Shown here: in pieces, positions 16,713 to 25,020 of the stretch
Numbering within the stretch: position 1 is the first letter of the stretch
Layout of the letters: each line of letters opens with the position of its first letter
NCBI GenBank assembly: GCA_946478965.1
Contig: CAMLDQ010000020.1
Location: forward strand, 1-32,336
Origin: an uncultured Methylobacillus sp.
GTDB lineage: Bacteria; Pseudomonadota; Gammaproteobacteria; Burkholderiales; Methylophilaceae
Length of the DNA stretch: 32,336 nucleotides
Reading direction: 5' to 3'
Made by a program: the position numbers and the translations under genes
The notes under the pieces: generated by a model
Database searches by the model: none
What the model was told of the DNA's origin: nothing
Seen by the model: the letters and a program-made list of their open reading frames with translations, nothing else

Positions 16713-17567
16713 ATGAACGGGCAGCCGCCAGACAATCTTGACAGCATACTGGATCGCGCCCAGAGGCTGCCCTCGCTGCCTGCCGTGGCGATGGATATCC
16801 TGGCTGCTTTCGACAACGACAACCTTGACGTGTCGACCCTGACGGGCAAGATATCGCGCGATCAGGCCATTGTGGCGCGCGTGATGCGTGTCGCCAATTC
16901 CGCGTTTTTCGGCTTGTCCGGCCAGGTGGCCTCGATCCCGGAGGCGATTGCCGTCCTGGGATTCAACAATCTGCGCAGCCTGGTGATCGCCGCCGCCATG
17001 ATGAATGTTTTTCCGCATTTCGATAGCGATTGCGATGGACTGCCATTCTGGCAGCATAGCCTGGGCGTGGCGGCCTGCGCCCGGGTGCTGGCTGCGAAAA
17101 CCGGCGTCAATCCCGAGAGTGCCTTTCTGGCCGGTTTGCTGCATGACATCGGTTGGCTGGTGATGGTGGCTTATCTGCCGGGATCCTACGATCGGGTGCG
17201 CGCCGCGTCGGACGGTTCGCAGATCGAGCAGATTCTGGCAAGCGAGCGCAGCATATACGGCTACGACCACGCCATGCTGGGCGAGAGGATGGTGCGGCGC
17301 TGGCATTTGCCCCCTGCCATCGTCGAAGCGGTCAGCCGCCATCATGCGGCTGATGATGCAGCGCCCGGCGCCAATTTGGTGCAGATTACCTATATCGCCA
17401 ATTTGGTCTCGTTCGAACTGGGAAATGTGTTTGTGGCGGAAAACCTGAATCCGAAATTGAACACGGCGCTGGAAACGCATCTTGGCATCGATGCCCAGGC
17501 GTTTGCGGTCATGCTGCCCGAAATTCAGCAGCAGTATGACGGCGCTATCATGCTTGGCGGCGAATGA
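16713..17567 (+). CDS. HDOD-domain signalling protein
   Basis: The 284-residue protein is almost entirely one HDOD domain, an HD-superfamily fold that usually lacks phosphohydrolase activity and acts as a signalling scaffold. The N-terminal signature LPSLPAVAMDIL, the helix VARVMRVANSAFF and the central HDIGWL (His144, Asp145) are typical. HHAADD resembles the usual later HH motif. A GAGGAG ribosome site lies six bases before the ATG. It sits between the GGDEF-EAL-REC-PAS gene and the first histidine kinase, and the gap to the kinase is only 13 bases. HDOD proteins often occur with c-di-GMP, chemotaxis or pilus genes, which fits here. The partner is not known. Confidence 0.9.
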   Translation: MNGQPPDNLDSILDRAQRLPSLPAVAMDILAAFDNDNLDVSTLTGKISRDQAIVARVMRVANSAFFGLSGQVASIPEAIAVLGFNNLRSLVIAAAMMNVFPHFDSDCDGLPFWQHSLGVAACARVLAAKTGVNPESAFLAGLLHDIGWLVMVAYLPGSYDRVRAASDGSQIEQILASERSIYGYDHAMLGERMVRRWHLPPAIVEAVSRHHAADDAAPGANLVQITYIANLVSFELGNVFVAENLNPKLNTALETHLGIDAQAFAVMLPEIQQQYDGAIMLGGE

Positions 17568-17580
17568 ACGGGAGGTTCCC

Positions 17581-18912
17581 ATGAACGAATCGCAGCAGCC
17601 CACCCCCTTGCCTGGCGGTGCCGACCCGGCGTTAAGCCCCGGCGCGCCGTCGTCCGAAGTCCAGCGCGTGGTCGTGGACGAGCCGCTCGCCAGCATTCTC
17701 GCCTCGCTTGACGATGCCGTGTGGTCGGTATTGCCGGATAATTACCATACGATCTACATGAGTCCGTCCGCCTTGAAGGTCTATGGCCGTGCGGCCGAGG
17801 ACTTCTATAGTCAGCCCAACCTGTGGCTGGATTGCGTCAACCCGAAAGATCGCGAGCGGGTGATGAAGATGCTGGATTCGCTCTACCAGCACAATGTGCT
17901 GGATCTCGATTACCGCGTGGACTGGCCGGACGGTTCCATGCGCTGGGTGCATGACCACGTGCGGCTGATTCGCGATGCCGAAGGCGTGCCGCAACGGCTG
18001 GACGGCATCTCGGTCGATATCACCAAACACAAGGAAGCCGAGCAGGAACTGCAGCGCCGCCACGACGAACTCAAGGAGGCTTACCGGCAGCTCGAAGCAG
18101 CGCAGTCGCAACTGCTGCAATCCGAGAAAATGGCATCCATCGGCCAGCTGGCGGCCGGGGTGGCGCACGAAATCAACAATCCGATCGGCTATGTGTATTC
18201 CAATCTCGGTGCACTGCAGAAATATCTGGACAGCCTGTTCGCGCTGCTGGATGTGTACGAAAAGGCGGAGCCGTTGCTGAACGGGCAGGGCGAAGCGCTG
18301 GCGGCGTTGCAGGCGGCCAAGAAGCGTGCTGACATCGCGTTCCTCAAGGAAGACGTCAGCAGCTTGATGGAAGAGAGCCGTGAGGGCATTACCCGGGTAA
18401 AGAAAATCGTGCAGAACCTCAAGGATTTTTCGCATGTCGGTTCCGACGAGGAATGGCAGTGGTCCAATCTGCGTGAAGGCTTGGACAGCACGCTCAGCAT
18501 CGTCTGGAACGAGCTCAAATACAAGGCCGAGGTGGTCAAGGAATACGGCGATATCCCGGATGTGGAATGCTTGCCTTCACAGCTCAATCAGGTGTTCATG
18601 AACCTGCTGGTCAACGCCGGGCACGCCATCGAGGAAAAAGGCACGATTACCTTGCGTACCGGCGCGGTCGACGGCCGGGCGTGGGTCGAAGTCGAAGATA
18701 CCGGCAAAGGCATTGCACCGGAGCATCTTTCCCAGATCTTCAACCCGTTCTTCACCACCAAACCGGTGGGCAAGGGCACCGGACTGGGCTTGTCCGTTTC
18801 CTACAGCATCATCCAGAAACATCATGGCGAAATCGACGTGCGCAGCGAACCCGGCAAGGGCACTGCATTCCGCGTGACCCTGCCGGTATGTCAGGAAAAA
18901 GGCGATGGCTGA
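17581..18912 (+). CDS. Soluble PAS-domain sensor histidine kinase (first of two)
   Basis: The product is a 443-residue kinase with no transmembrane segment. A PAS/PAC sensor (about 40-155) is followed by a coiled coil, a dimerisation domain with phospho-acceptor His196 in GVAHEINNP, and an ATPase domain. The ATPase has an N-box (Asn345 in LLVNAGHAI), a G1 box (DTGKGIAPEH), an F-box (FNPFFTTKPVGKGTGLGLS) and a G2 box. I chose the ATG at 17581 because GGGAGG precedes it by six bases; an upstream in-frame opening at 17482 lies within the HDOD gene. Its stop overlaps the start of the GTPase gene by eight bases. It has no receiver of its own, so the nearby receivers are the likely partners. The PAS ligand cannot be told from sequence. 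Confidence 0.92.
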   Translation: MNESQQPTPLPGGADPALSPGAPSSEVQRVVVDEPLASILASLDDAVWSVLPDNYHTIYMSPSALKVYGRAAEDFYSQPNLWLDCVNPKDRERVMKMLDSLYQHNVLDLDYRVDWPDGSMRWVHDHVRLIRDAEGVPQRLDGISVDITKHKEAEQELQRRHDELKEAYRQLEAAQSQLLQSEKMASIGQLAAGVAHEINNPIGYVYSNLGALQKYLDSLFALLDVYEKAEPLLNGQGEALAALQAAKKRADIAFLKEDVSSLMEESREGITRVKKIVQNLKDFSHVGSDEEWQWSNLREGLDSTLSIVWNELKYKAEVVKEYGDIPDVECLPSQLNQVFMNLLVNAGHAIEEKGTITLRTGAVDGRAWVEVEDTGKGIAPEHLSQIFNPFFTTKPVGKGTGLGLSVSYSIIQKHHGEIDVRSEPGKGTAFRVTLPVCQEKGDG

Positions 18913-19552
18913 TTACGATGAGGAGGCCGGCCGGCTGACCGTCAAGCTGGTGTATTACGGTCCTGCCATGAGCGGCAAGACCACCAATCTTATGCGCCTG
19001 CATGATCTGCTCACGCCGGAACTGAAGGGGGAAATCATGAGCCTAGAAACGCAGAACGATCGCACCCTGTTCTTCGACCTGCTGCCGCTGGGATTCCGCA
19101 CGCCTTCCGGCCTGCTGGTCAAGTTCAAGCTGTTCACCGTGCCCGGGCAGGTGGCGCACGACGCGACGCGCAAGGCGGTGCTGTCGCGCGCCGATGGCGT
19201 AGTGTTCGTGGCGGATTCGCAGCGTAATCAGGGGGTGAATAACGCCGAAGCGTTTCAGAATCTGGCTGACAACGCTGGCCGGGTGGGGCTGGATTTCGAG
19301 ACGCTGCCGCTGGTAATCCAGTACAACAAACGCGATTTGCCGGACATCTACGATGAGGACGAATTGCGCGCCCGCTGGGGGAGCATGCCATGGCCGCTGA
19401 CTTTTGCCATCGCCCTGGCGGGCAGTGGCGTTCGGGAAACCCTGCAGATGCTGATGAACCAGGTGTATCCAGCCCTGGATTACAGTTTCAGCCTGCAAAT
19501 GGCGCATGGCATGGATCGCGAACATTTTTCCGAGGCCGCGATGGGAGCTTGA
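18905..19552 (+). CDS. MglA-like small Ras-type GTPase
   Basis: The 215-residue protein matches the bacterial MglA family. The P-loop is GPAMSGKT (residues 19-26). The G3 region reads FTVPGQ, as in MglA, rather than the Ras DTAGQ. The segment GVVFVADSQ is highly typical, and the nucleotide-specificity motif NKRD is intact. In Myxococcus MglA-GTP sets cell polarity and directs type IV pilus and gliding machinery; MglB is its activator. No mglB-like gene is visible here. The start overlaps the upstream kinase gene by eight bases, and the next kinase begins one base after its stop, so all three are probably made together. The likely effector is the motor ATPase two genes downstream, but this is inference from gene order. 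Confidence 0.93.
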   Translation: MADYDEEAGRLTVKLVYYGPAMSGKTTNLMRLHDLLTPELKGEIMSLETQNDRTLFFDLLPLGFRTPSGLLVKFKLFTVPGQVAHDATRKAVLSRADGVVFVADSQRNQGVNNAEAFQNLADNAGRVGLDFETLPLVIQYNKRDLPDIYDEDELRARWGSMPWPLTFAIALAGSGVRETLQMLMNQVYPALDYSFSLQMAHGMDREHFSEAAMGA

Positions 19553-19553
19553 C

Positions 19554-20786
19554 ATGCAGGTGCGCCAGCAGCATTTCGACAGCGAATTCACTCTGGATGA
19601 ATTGTTGGCCGCGGTGGCCCGCGAGCCGCTGGCGGAATGCCTGACAGCCGTGCTGGGCGACGCATTCCGCCTGGTGGATGCACGAGGCAAGCGGCTGCTG
19701 GGGCAAGAGGCCTCCTGGAGCGATGCCAGCCGTTGCGAGCTACGTTTCGATATCGAGCCATTGGGCTATCTGGAGGCGCCGAGCGATAAAGCCGGGCAAG
19801 TCCTGGCCTGCGCCGGCCTGCTCGAAATCCTGTTCAAGACCGTTGCACGCTACCTGATGGCCTCGCATCTACACGAGGAAAACGTCAGCGAAAATTACCA
19901 GCGGCTGCAGCAGGAGCATGCCGCGCTGCTCAAGTCCGAACTGCGTTACCGGCAGTTGTCCGAAGAACTCGAAGCGCGCGTGGTGGCACAGGTGGAAACC
20001 ATCCAGAACACCGAACGTCAACTTTATCAGGCCGAGAAAATGGCCTCGGTCGGCCAGTTGGCCGCCGGGGTGGCGCACGAAATCAACAATCCCATGGGAT
20101 TTATCCGCAGCAATCTCGGTGCCGCGCGCAACTACGTGCAAACCTTTGCCGAATTGCAGCCGGCGATCAAGGCCGGTGACGGCAGGCTCACCCGACAAGT
20201 CTGGCAGGAAAACGACCTGGATTTCGTGGTGGGGGATTTCCTCTCTCTGTTGGACGAAAGTATTCTCGGCGCCGATCGGGTGGCACGCATCGTGGCCGAT
20301 TTGAAGGGGTTTTCCGAGATCGATCATGCCGGCGAGCAGGTGTGCGACATCAACGATTGCATTGCCTCGGTCTGTAATGTCGCGGCCTGTCAGATTCCGG
20401 CCGACATCGAGCTGGTCACGACGCTGGGCGATACGCCGCCTATCCGGTGCCGGCCGGGGCAGCTTAACCAGGCCCTGCTGGGCCTGCTGATGAATGCGGT
20501 ACAGGCCGTCAAAGGTGCCGGCGGGCGAGTGGAAATCGCCACGGCGCAGGAGGAGGGTGTGATCCGGCTCGAGGTGCGCGACAACGGCACGGGCATCGCA
20601 CCGGAACATCTATCGCGCATTTTCGATCCGTTTTTCACCACGCGCGAGGTGGGGAAGGGGATTGGCCTGGGATTGACCGTTTGCCGGGATATCGTGGAAG
20701 CGCATCGCGGCACGATCGAAGTGGCCAGTCGCGTGGGGGAAGGCACCTGCTTTACGGTGCGTCTGCCGATTATGGGAGGTGCATGA
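19554..20786 (+). CDS. Soluble sensor histidine kinase (second of two)
   Basis: This 410-residue kinase has an N-terminal ~110-residue domain I do not recognise, then a coiled coil (about 110-155), an H-box with His175 in GVAHEINNP, an N-box (Asn314 in LLMNAVQAV) and ATP-lid motifs (DNGTGIAPEH, FDPFFTTREVGKGIGLGL). The catalytic half closely resembles the first kinase, including a 29-base identical DNA stretch (18154-18182 and 20064-20092). The N-terminus is quite different, so the two should sense different inputs. No membrane segment is seen. The ATG at 19554 follows GGGAG and comes one base after the GTPase stop; an upstream opening at 19506 lies inside the GTPase gene. Its stop overlaps the next start. 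Confidence 0.9.
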   Translation: MQVRQQHFDSEFTLDELLAAVAREPLAECLTAVLGDAFRLVDARGKRLLGQEASWSDASRCELRFDIEPLGYLEAPSDKAGQVLACAGLLEILFKTVARYLMASHLHEENVSENYQRLQQEHAALLKSELRYRQLSEELEARVVAQVETIQNTERQLYQAEKMASVGQLAAGVAHEINNPMGFIRSNLGAARNYVQTFAELQPAIKAGDGRLTRQVWQENDLDFVVGDFLSLLDESILGADRVARIVADLKGFSEIDHAGEQVCDINDCIASVCNVAACQIPADIELVTTLGDTPPIRCRPGQLNQALLGLLMNAVQAVKGAGGRVEIATAQEEGVIRLEVRDNGTGIAPEHLSRIFDPFFTTREVGKGIGLGLTVCRDIVEAHRGTIEVASRVGEGTCFTVRLPIMGGA

Positions 20787-23026
20787 TGGCGTCGGTCTAT
20801 ACCTCGTTGTTCACCGGCGGCGACGCCCCGATCGAGCAAGCAAAGCCTGCCGAGCATGCCGGATACAACATCCTGCTGGTAGACGACGAGCCGAATGTGC
20901 TGAAAGCCTTGCAGCGCGTGTTCCGGCAGGAAAACTACCACATCATGACCGCGGCCGACGGTCAACGGGCGCTGGAGGCCCTCAAAGGCAGGGAATTCCA
21001 CCTGATGATCTCCGATTACATGATGCCGGTCATGAACGGCGCCGAGTTGTTGCGACGCGCCAAGGAAATGCATCCGCAGATGATCCGCATCATGCTGACC
21101 GGCCATGCCGACACCGGCGCGGTGATGGGTGCGGTCAACGAAGGCGCGGTGTATAAGTTTATCCTCAAGCCGTGGAACGATGACGATCTGCGTGTGACTG
21201 TGGCGCTGGCGCTGGAACAGTATGACCTGATGCGCAAGAACGCCCGTTTACAGCGGGAAAATCGCCAGAAAACCCAGGAACTGGCCTCGCTCAGCAAGCT
21301 GACTGTGACCAACCGGAGCCAGCTCGCCATCATGCTCAACAAGCGCAACCTGCTCAACAACCAGCAGGCGCAGGAGCTGCACCGGCTGCAGCAGACGCGC
21401 AAGGAGCCCATCATCAAGCTGCTGCTGGAGCGCGATTGGGTGAGCGAGAAGACCATACGCGACATCCTGCGCCGCGACTTGCTGGTGGAGGAGGTGGCGC
21501 TGGCGGAGTTCCAGGTCGACGCCGCGGTTGCCGCGCTGATACCACACAGTTTCTGCGAGCGGCAATTGGTCGTGCCGCTCAAGCTGGACGGCCGTCGCCT
21601 GATGCTGGCGGTGGCCGACCCCATGGACATGGGATTGATCGATGATTTGCGCTTTGTTTCCGGGCTGGAAATCCAGCCGGTAATGGCTGATGTGGCGGCG
21701 ATCCGGGCCAAGATTGCAGAAGTCTACGGCGAAGCGATGGAGGTCGATTTCAAGGAAATCGAAACGCTGGTCAGCAGCCCTGATCCGTATGAGAGCATCG
21801 AAATCGTCATCGAGGACGACAACGACCAGTCGATAGAAGAGTTGCTGCGCAGTACGGATGAGCCGCCGGCCATCCGGCTGGTGAACTCGGTAATGCTGGA
21901 AGCGATCCGGCTGGGCGCGAGCGACATCCATATCCAGCCGCGCGCCAAGAGCGTGGTGGTGCGCTATCGCATCGACGGCGTGCTGGTGGACAAGATCCAT
22001 ATCCCGCACCATATGCACCAGGCGCTGGTGTCGCGCCTCAAGGTGATGTCGGAACTGGACATCAGCGAGCGCCGTCGCCCGCAGGACGGCCGCATTACCG
22101 TGAAAAGCCCGTTGCGCGTGGTCGATCTGCGCATTTCCACGCTGCCCACCATCAACGGCGAAAAAATCGTCATGCGGCTTCTGGATCGCAACTCCGCGGT
22201 GCACGGCCTGAGCGATCTCGGTCTTTCGCCCAACGACCTGCCCAAGGTGCTGACCATGGTGGACAAGCCGCAGGGCATCATCCTCGCCACCGGGCCGACC
22301 GGCAGCGGCAAGACCACCACGCTGTATTCACTGTTGCAGCACAACGCCACGCCGACCAAGAACTACGTGACCATCGAAGACCCGGTGGAGTATTACCTGG
22401 ACATGGCCGGACAGGTGCTGATCCGCGAAAAGATCGGGCTGGACTTCCCCATGGTGCTGCGCGCCATCCTGCGCCAGGACCCGGATGTGGTGCTGCTGGG
22501 TGAAATCCGTGACCTGGAAACCGCCGAGGTGGCATTCCATGCGGCGCTGACCGGGCATATGGTGTTTTCCACGCTGCATACCAATTCCGCTGTGGCGACC
22601 ATCGCACGTCTGCTGGATCTGGGCCTGAAATCGTATGTGGTGGCCACGGCGATCGAGGGCATCATCGCACAGCGACTGGTGCGCAAGATTTGCGTGCACT
22701 GCCGCGAATCGGCGCCTGCCGACGCCAAATTGCTGGAGCGCATCGGCGGGCCTTTCATCATCGGCGCGCTGCAGTCCGCGATGCATGGCAAGGGCTGCAG
22801 CCATTGCAACAACACCGGCTACCGCGGCCGGTTGGGGATTTATGAAATCCTGATGCCGGACGAGGAAATGCGCGACTTGATCGCGAGCGGCGCCAGCCTG
22901 CTGGAAATATCGCGCATCGCACGCCAGAAGGGGGCGGCCTCGCTGGCCATGGACGCGCTGGAAAAAGTAAATGCCGGTCTCACCACGTTGGAAGAAGTTC
23001 TGCGCGTATTGGGGCCACAACCATGA
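20786..23026 (+). CDS. Receiver domain fused to a PilB/GspE-type motor ATPase
   Basis: The 746-residue fusion starts with a receiver (about 27-140) with Asp33/Asp34, phospho-acceptor Asp77 in ISDYMMP and Lys128 in ILKPW. A coiled coil, a GspE/MshE N-terminal-like domain (about 205-320) and a complete type II secretion / type IV pilus assembly ATPase follow. Walker A is GPTGSGKTT (503-511), Walker B is DVVLLGEIRD with Glu573, and the zinc cysteines Cys636, Cys639, Cys671 and Cys674 mark the PilB/GspE type rather than the retraction ATPase PilT. The N-terminal domain lacks a clear RLG...Q MshEN c-di-GMP motif. GGGAGG lies six bases before the ATG at 20786 (ATG at 20783 is the alternative). No pilin, PilC or secretin gene is nearby, so it must act on machinery encoded elsewhere. 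Confidence 0.92.
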   Translation: MASVYTSLFTGGDAPIEQAKPAEHAGYNILLVDDEPNVLKALQRVFRQENYHIMTAADGQRALEALKGREFHLMISDYMMPVMNGAELLRRAKEMHPQMIRIMLTGHADTGAVMGAVNEGAVYKFILKPWNDDDLRVTVALALEQYDLMRKNARLQRENRQKTQELASLSKLTVTNRSQLAIMLNKRNLLNNQQAQELHRLQQTRKEPIIKLLLERDWVSEKTIRDILRRDLLVEEVALAEFQVDAAVAALIPHSFCERQLVVPLKLDGRRLMLAVADPMDMGLIDDLRFVSGLEIQPVMADVAAIRAKIAEVYGEAMEVDFKEIETLVSSPDPYESIEIVIEDDNDQSIEELLRSTDEPPAIRLVNSVMLEAIRLGASDIHIQPRAKSVVVRYRIDGVLVDKIHIPHHMHQALVSRLKVMSELDISERRRPQDGRITVKSPLRVVDLRISTLPTINGEKIVMRLLDRNSAVHGLSDLGLSPNDLPKVLTMVDKPQGIILATGPTGSGKTTTLYSLLQHNATPTKNYVTIEDPVEYYLDMAGQVLIREKIGLDFPMVLRAILRQDPDVVLLGEIRDLETAEVAFHAALTGHMVFSTLHTNSAVATIARLLDLGLKSYVVATAIEGIIAQRLVRKICVHCRESAPADAKLLERIGGPFIIGALQSAMHGKGCSHCNNTGYRGRLGIYEILMPDEEMRDLIASGASLLEISRIARQKGAASLAMDALEKVNAGLTTLEEVLRVLGPQP

Positions 23027-24357
23027 CACTGGAGCCTTCGATCTTGCCTGAAATGGACACTGGCGCCGCGACCGGCAACCTGCTGTTCGTCGATGACGAA
23101 CCCAATATCCTCTCCGCGCTGCGACGCTTGTTCCGCCCGCTCGGCTACACCGTGTTCCTCGCCAATGGCGGTGCCGAAGGCCTGGAAGTCCTCGCGCGCG
23201 AATCCATCGATCTGGTGATTTCCGACATGCGCATGCCGGAGATGAACGGCGCCGAATTCCTGATGCAGGTGCGCGAGCGATCGCCCGAAACCGTCCGCAT
23301 TCTGCTGACCGGCTATGCCGATATTTCCTCGACCATCGACGCCATCAACCAGGGCCAGATCTATCGTTATATTGCCAAGCCCTGGGAAGACAACGACATC
23401 ACCACCGCCGTGCGCCACGCGCTGGAGCGCAAGCAGCTGGAACGCGAGCGCGTGCGGCTGGAAGCGCTGACGCAGCAGCAGAACGAAGAACTGAAATCGC
23501 TCAACGCTACGCTGGAAGAAAAGGTCAAGGCGCGTACCGAAGAGTTGCGGCAGACCATGGGCTTTCTCGAAGTTGCGCACGAGAAACTGAAAAAGAGCTT
23601 CATCACCTCGATCCAGGTGTTTTCCAGTCTGCTCGAGTTGCGCGAGGGCGAAATGGCCGGCCATTCGCGCCGCGTCGCCGACCTGGGGCGCAGGCTGGCG
23701 TTGCGGATGGGCTTGAGCCAGGTGCAGGCGCAGGAGGTGATGGTGGCCGCGCTGCTGCATGATATCGGCAAGATAGGCCTGCCCGATGCTTTGCTGCAGA
23801 AGCCTTTCGCGACCCTCAACAACGAGGAAAGGCATGCCGTCATCAAGCATCCCGTCGTCGGGCAGTCTGCCTTGATGGCGCTGGAACAGCTGCGCGATGC
23901 CGGCAAGCTGATCCGCAGCCACCACGAGCGCTTTGACGGCATGGGGTATCCGGATGGCTTGCGCGGCGAGGAGATTCCTCTGGGTGCGCGCATTCTGGCG
24001 GTGGCCAACGAATACGATGCGGTGCAGCTCGGACATCTGGTCAGCAAGCGACTCGGCGAGACCGATGCACGGCGTTATATTCAGGAAGGGCGCGGCAAGC
24101 GCTACGACCCCCAGGTGGTCGATGCATTTCTGGCGATGTTGGGCGGTGCGGTCGAGTCCATGCCGGAGCGTGAAATCCTGCTGCATCCGTGCGACCTCAA
24201 GCCGGGCATGGTGCTTGCGCGCGACCTTGTGGTCCGCGATGGTTTGCTGCTGCTGGCTCGGGATTATTTGCTGGATGAGGCGCTGATCGAACAATTACAT
24301 AATTTTGAAAAGACGGACGGGCACCCGCTGACAGTGTACGTCCGCACACCGAGGTGA
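23023..24357 (+). CDS. Receiver-HD-GYP c-di-GMP phosphodiesterase (RpfG-like)
   Basis: The 444-residue response regulator has a receiver (about 15-130; phospho-acceptor Asp68 in ISDMRMPEM, KPWED), a coiled coil (about 130-200) and an HD-GYP domain. The catalytic motifs are present: HSRRVADLG, HDIGKIG (His246, Asp247), KHPVVG, HHERFDGMGYPDGL (GYP at 308-310) and a later NEYDAV in place of the usual DxYDAL. Members of this family degrade c-di-GMP to pGpG or GMP when phosphorylated. A C-terminal ~60 residues (LHPCDLKPGMVLARDL) are common in RpfG relatives. The start overlaps the motor ATPase stop in an ATGA. This gives the operon a second probable phosphodiesterase besides the EAL protein. Confidence 0.92.
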   Translation: MTLEPSILPEMDTGAATGNLLFVDDEPNILSALRRLFRPLGYTVFLANGGAEGLEVLARESIDLVISDMRMPEMNGAEFLMQVRERSPETVRILLTGYADISSTIDAINQGQIYRYIAKPWEDNDITTAVRHALERKQLERERVRLEALTQQQNEELKSLNATLEEKVKARTEELRQTMGFLEVAHEKLKKSFITSIQVFSSLLELREGEMAGHSRRVADLGRRLALRMGLSQVQAQEVMVAALLHDIGKIGLPDALLQKPFATLNNEERHAVIKHPVVGQSALMALEQLRDAGKLIRSHHERFDGMGYPDGLRGEEIPLGARILAVANEYDAVQLGHLVSKRLGETDARRYIQEGRGKRYDPQVVDAFLAMLGGAVESMPEREILLHPCDLKPGMVLARDLVVRDGLLLLARDYLLDEALIEQLHNFEKTDGHPLTVYVRTPR

Positions 24358-24362
24358 CGATC

Positions 24363-24908
24363 ATGACACACATACTGCTGGTAGACGACGAAGAGAACAT
24401 TCTCAAGGCCTTGCGCCGCGCCTTGTCCTACGCGCCCGACGAGAATGCCGAGCGCTATGCCATCGAGACATTTACTTCACCGCAGTTGGCCTTGGTGAGG
24501 GCGCAGGAGGGAGTGCTGTTCGATATCGTGATATCGGACTATCGTATGCCGATGATGGACGGTGTGGCGTTTTTGAAAAGCTTCCGCCAGTACCAGCCGG
24601 ATGCAGTGCGGTTCATCTTGAGTGGCTATGCCGATCTCGATGGCCTGATCGGTGCCATTAACGAAGCGCGGATACATCGCTTCCTTTCCAAGCCGTGGGA
24701 CGATTTCACGTTGCGTGCCGATATCTGCAATGCGCTGAAACTGCGTGCGCTGCAACTCGAAAACCAGCGCCTCGCCGACGAGGTGCGCCAGCAGAAGGGC
24801 ATCATCAGCGCGCAGGAACTGGAGCTGCTGCGTCTGGAAGCCGAAACGCCGGGCATTACCAAAGTGCGGCGAACCCCAGATGGCGGGGTGTTGCTGGACG
24901 ATGATTAA
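24363..24908 (+). CDS. Stand-alone receiver with a C-terminal coiled coil
   Basis: The 181-residue protein has one receiver (residues 1-125; acidic pair in LLVDDEENIL, phospho-acceptor Asp59 in ISDYRMPMMDG, KPWDD near residue 117) and a ~55-residue coiled-coil tail ending in an acidic VLLDDD. No output domain is seen, so it could be a phosphate sink, a shuttle or an adaptor binding the other coiled-coil receivers. A short insertion (SYAPDENAERYAIE) follows the first receiver helix. GAGG eight bases before the ATG at 24363 favours that start over the GTG at 24354, which overlaps the previous stop. It is the last gene of the tight signalling operon. Confidence 0.87.
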   Translation: MTHILLVDDEENILKALRRALSYAPDENAERYAIETFTSPQLALVRAQEGVLFDIVISDYRMPMMDGVAFLKSFRQYQPDAVRFILSGYADLDGLIGAINEARIHRFLSKPWDDFTLRADICNALKLRALQLENQRLADEVRQQKGIISAQELELLRLEAETPGITKVRRTPDGGVLLDDD

Positions 24909-24930
24909 CCGTCAGCCGTGAGTTGCGTGA

Positions 24931-25020
24931 CTGTCGAGAGACGCTCGGCAGCGTGAGCCACGCTTGCGGTTCCACCCAAGGAGCCGGACGACAGAATCGA
25001 AAGTCTGTTTCCCGAAACAG
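24931..25020 (+). other. Possible structured RNA leader before the diguanylate cyclase gene
   Basis: CTGTCG (24931-24936) can close on CGACAG (24989-24994). Inside are a hairpin AGCGTG-AGC-CACGCT (24950-24964) and a second hairpin CGGTTCC/GGAGCCG with one G-U pair (24967-24986). After it comes CTGTTT-CCCG-AAACAG (25005-25020). The layout, one closing stem around hairpins and then a separate hairpin, resembles a leader RNA. It does not match the c-di-GMP-I riboswitch consensus, and no T run follows, so it is not a standard terminator. In GC-rich DNA some pairing is expected by chance. The stretch between the two genes (24909-25107) holds no supported gene. Confidence 0.3.

Noticed and set aside
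15588..17696. A 702-codon minus-strand open frame
   Set aside because: It lies antisense to the EAL-REC-PAS and HDOD genes, whose plus-strand products carry clear conserved motifs. The minus-strand product shows no recognisable domain and is rich in His, Gln and Arg, as expected for the complement of GC-rich coding DNA.
21400..21740. A functional MshEN c-di-GMP-binding domain in the REC-PilB fusion
   Set aside because: The region aligns in general shape to the GspE/MshE N-terminal domain, but the RLG...L...Q motif residues needed for c-di-GMP binding are not clear.
22840..24294. A 484-codon minus-strand open frame
   Set aside because: It is antisense to the REC-HD-GYP gene, which has all its catalytic motifs on the plus strand. 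No motif is seen in the minus-strand product.
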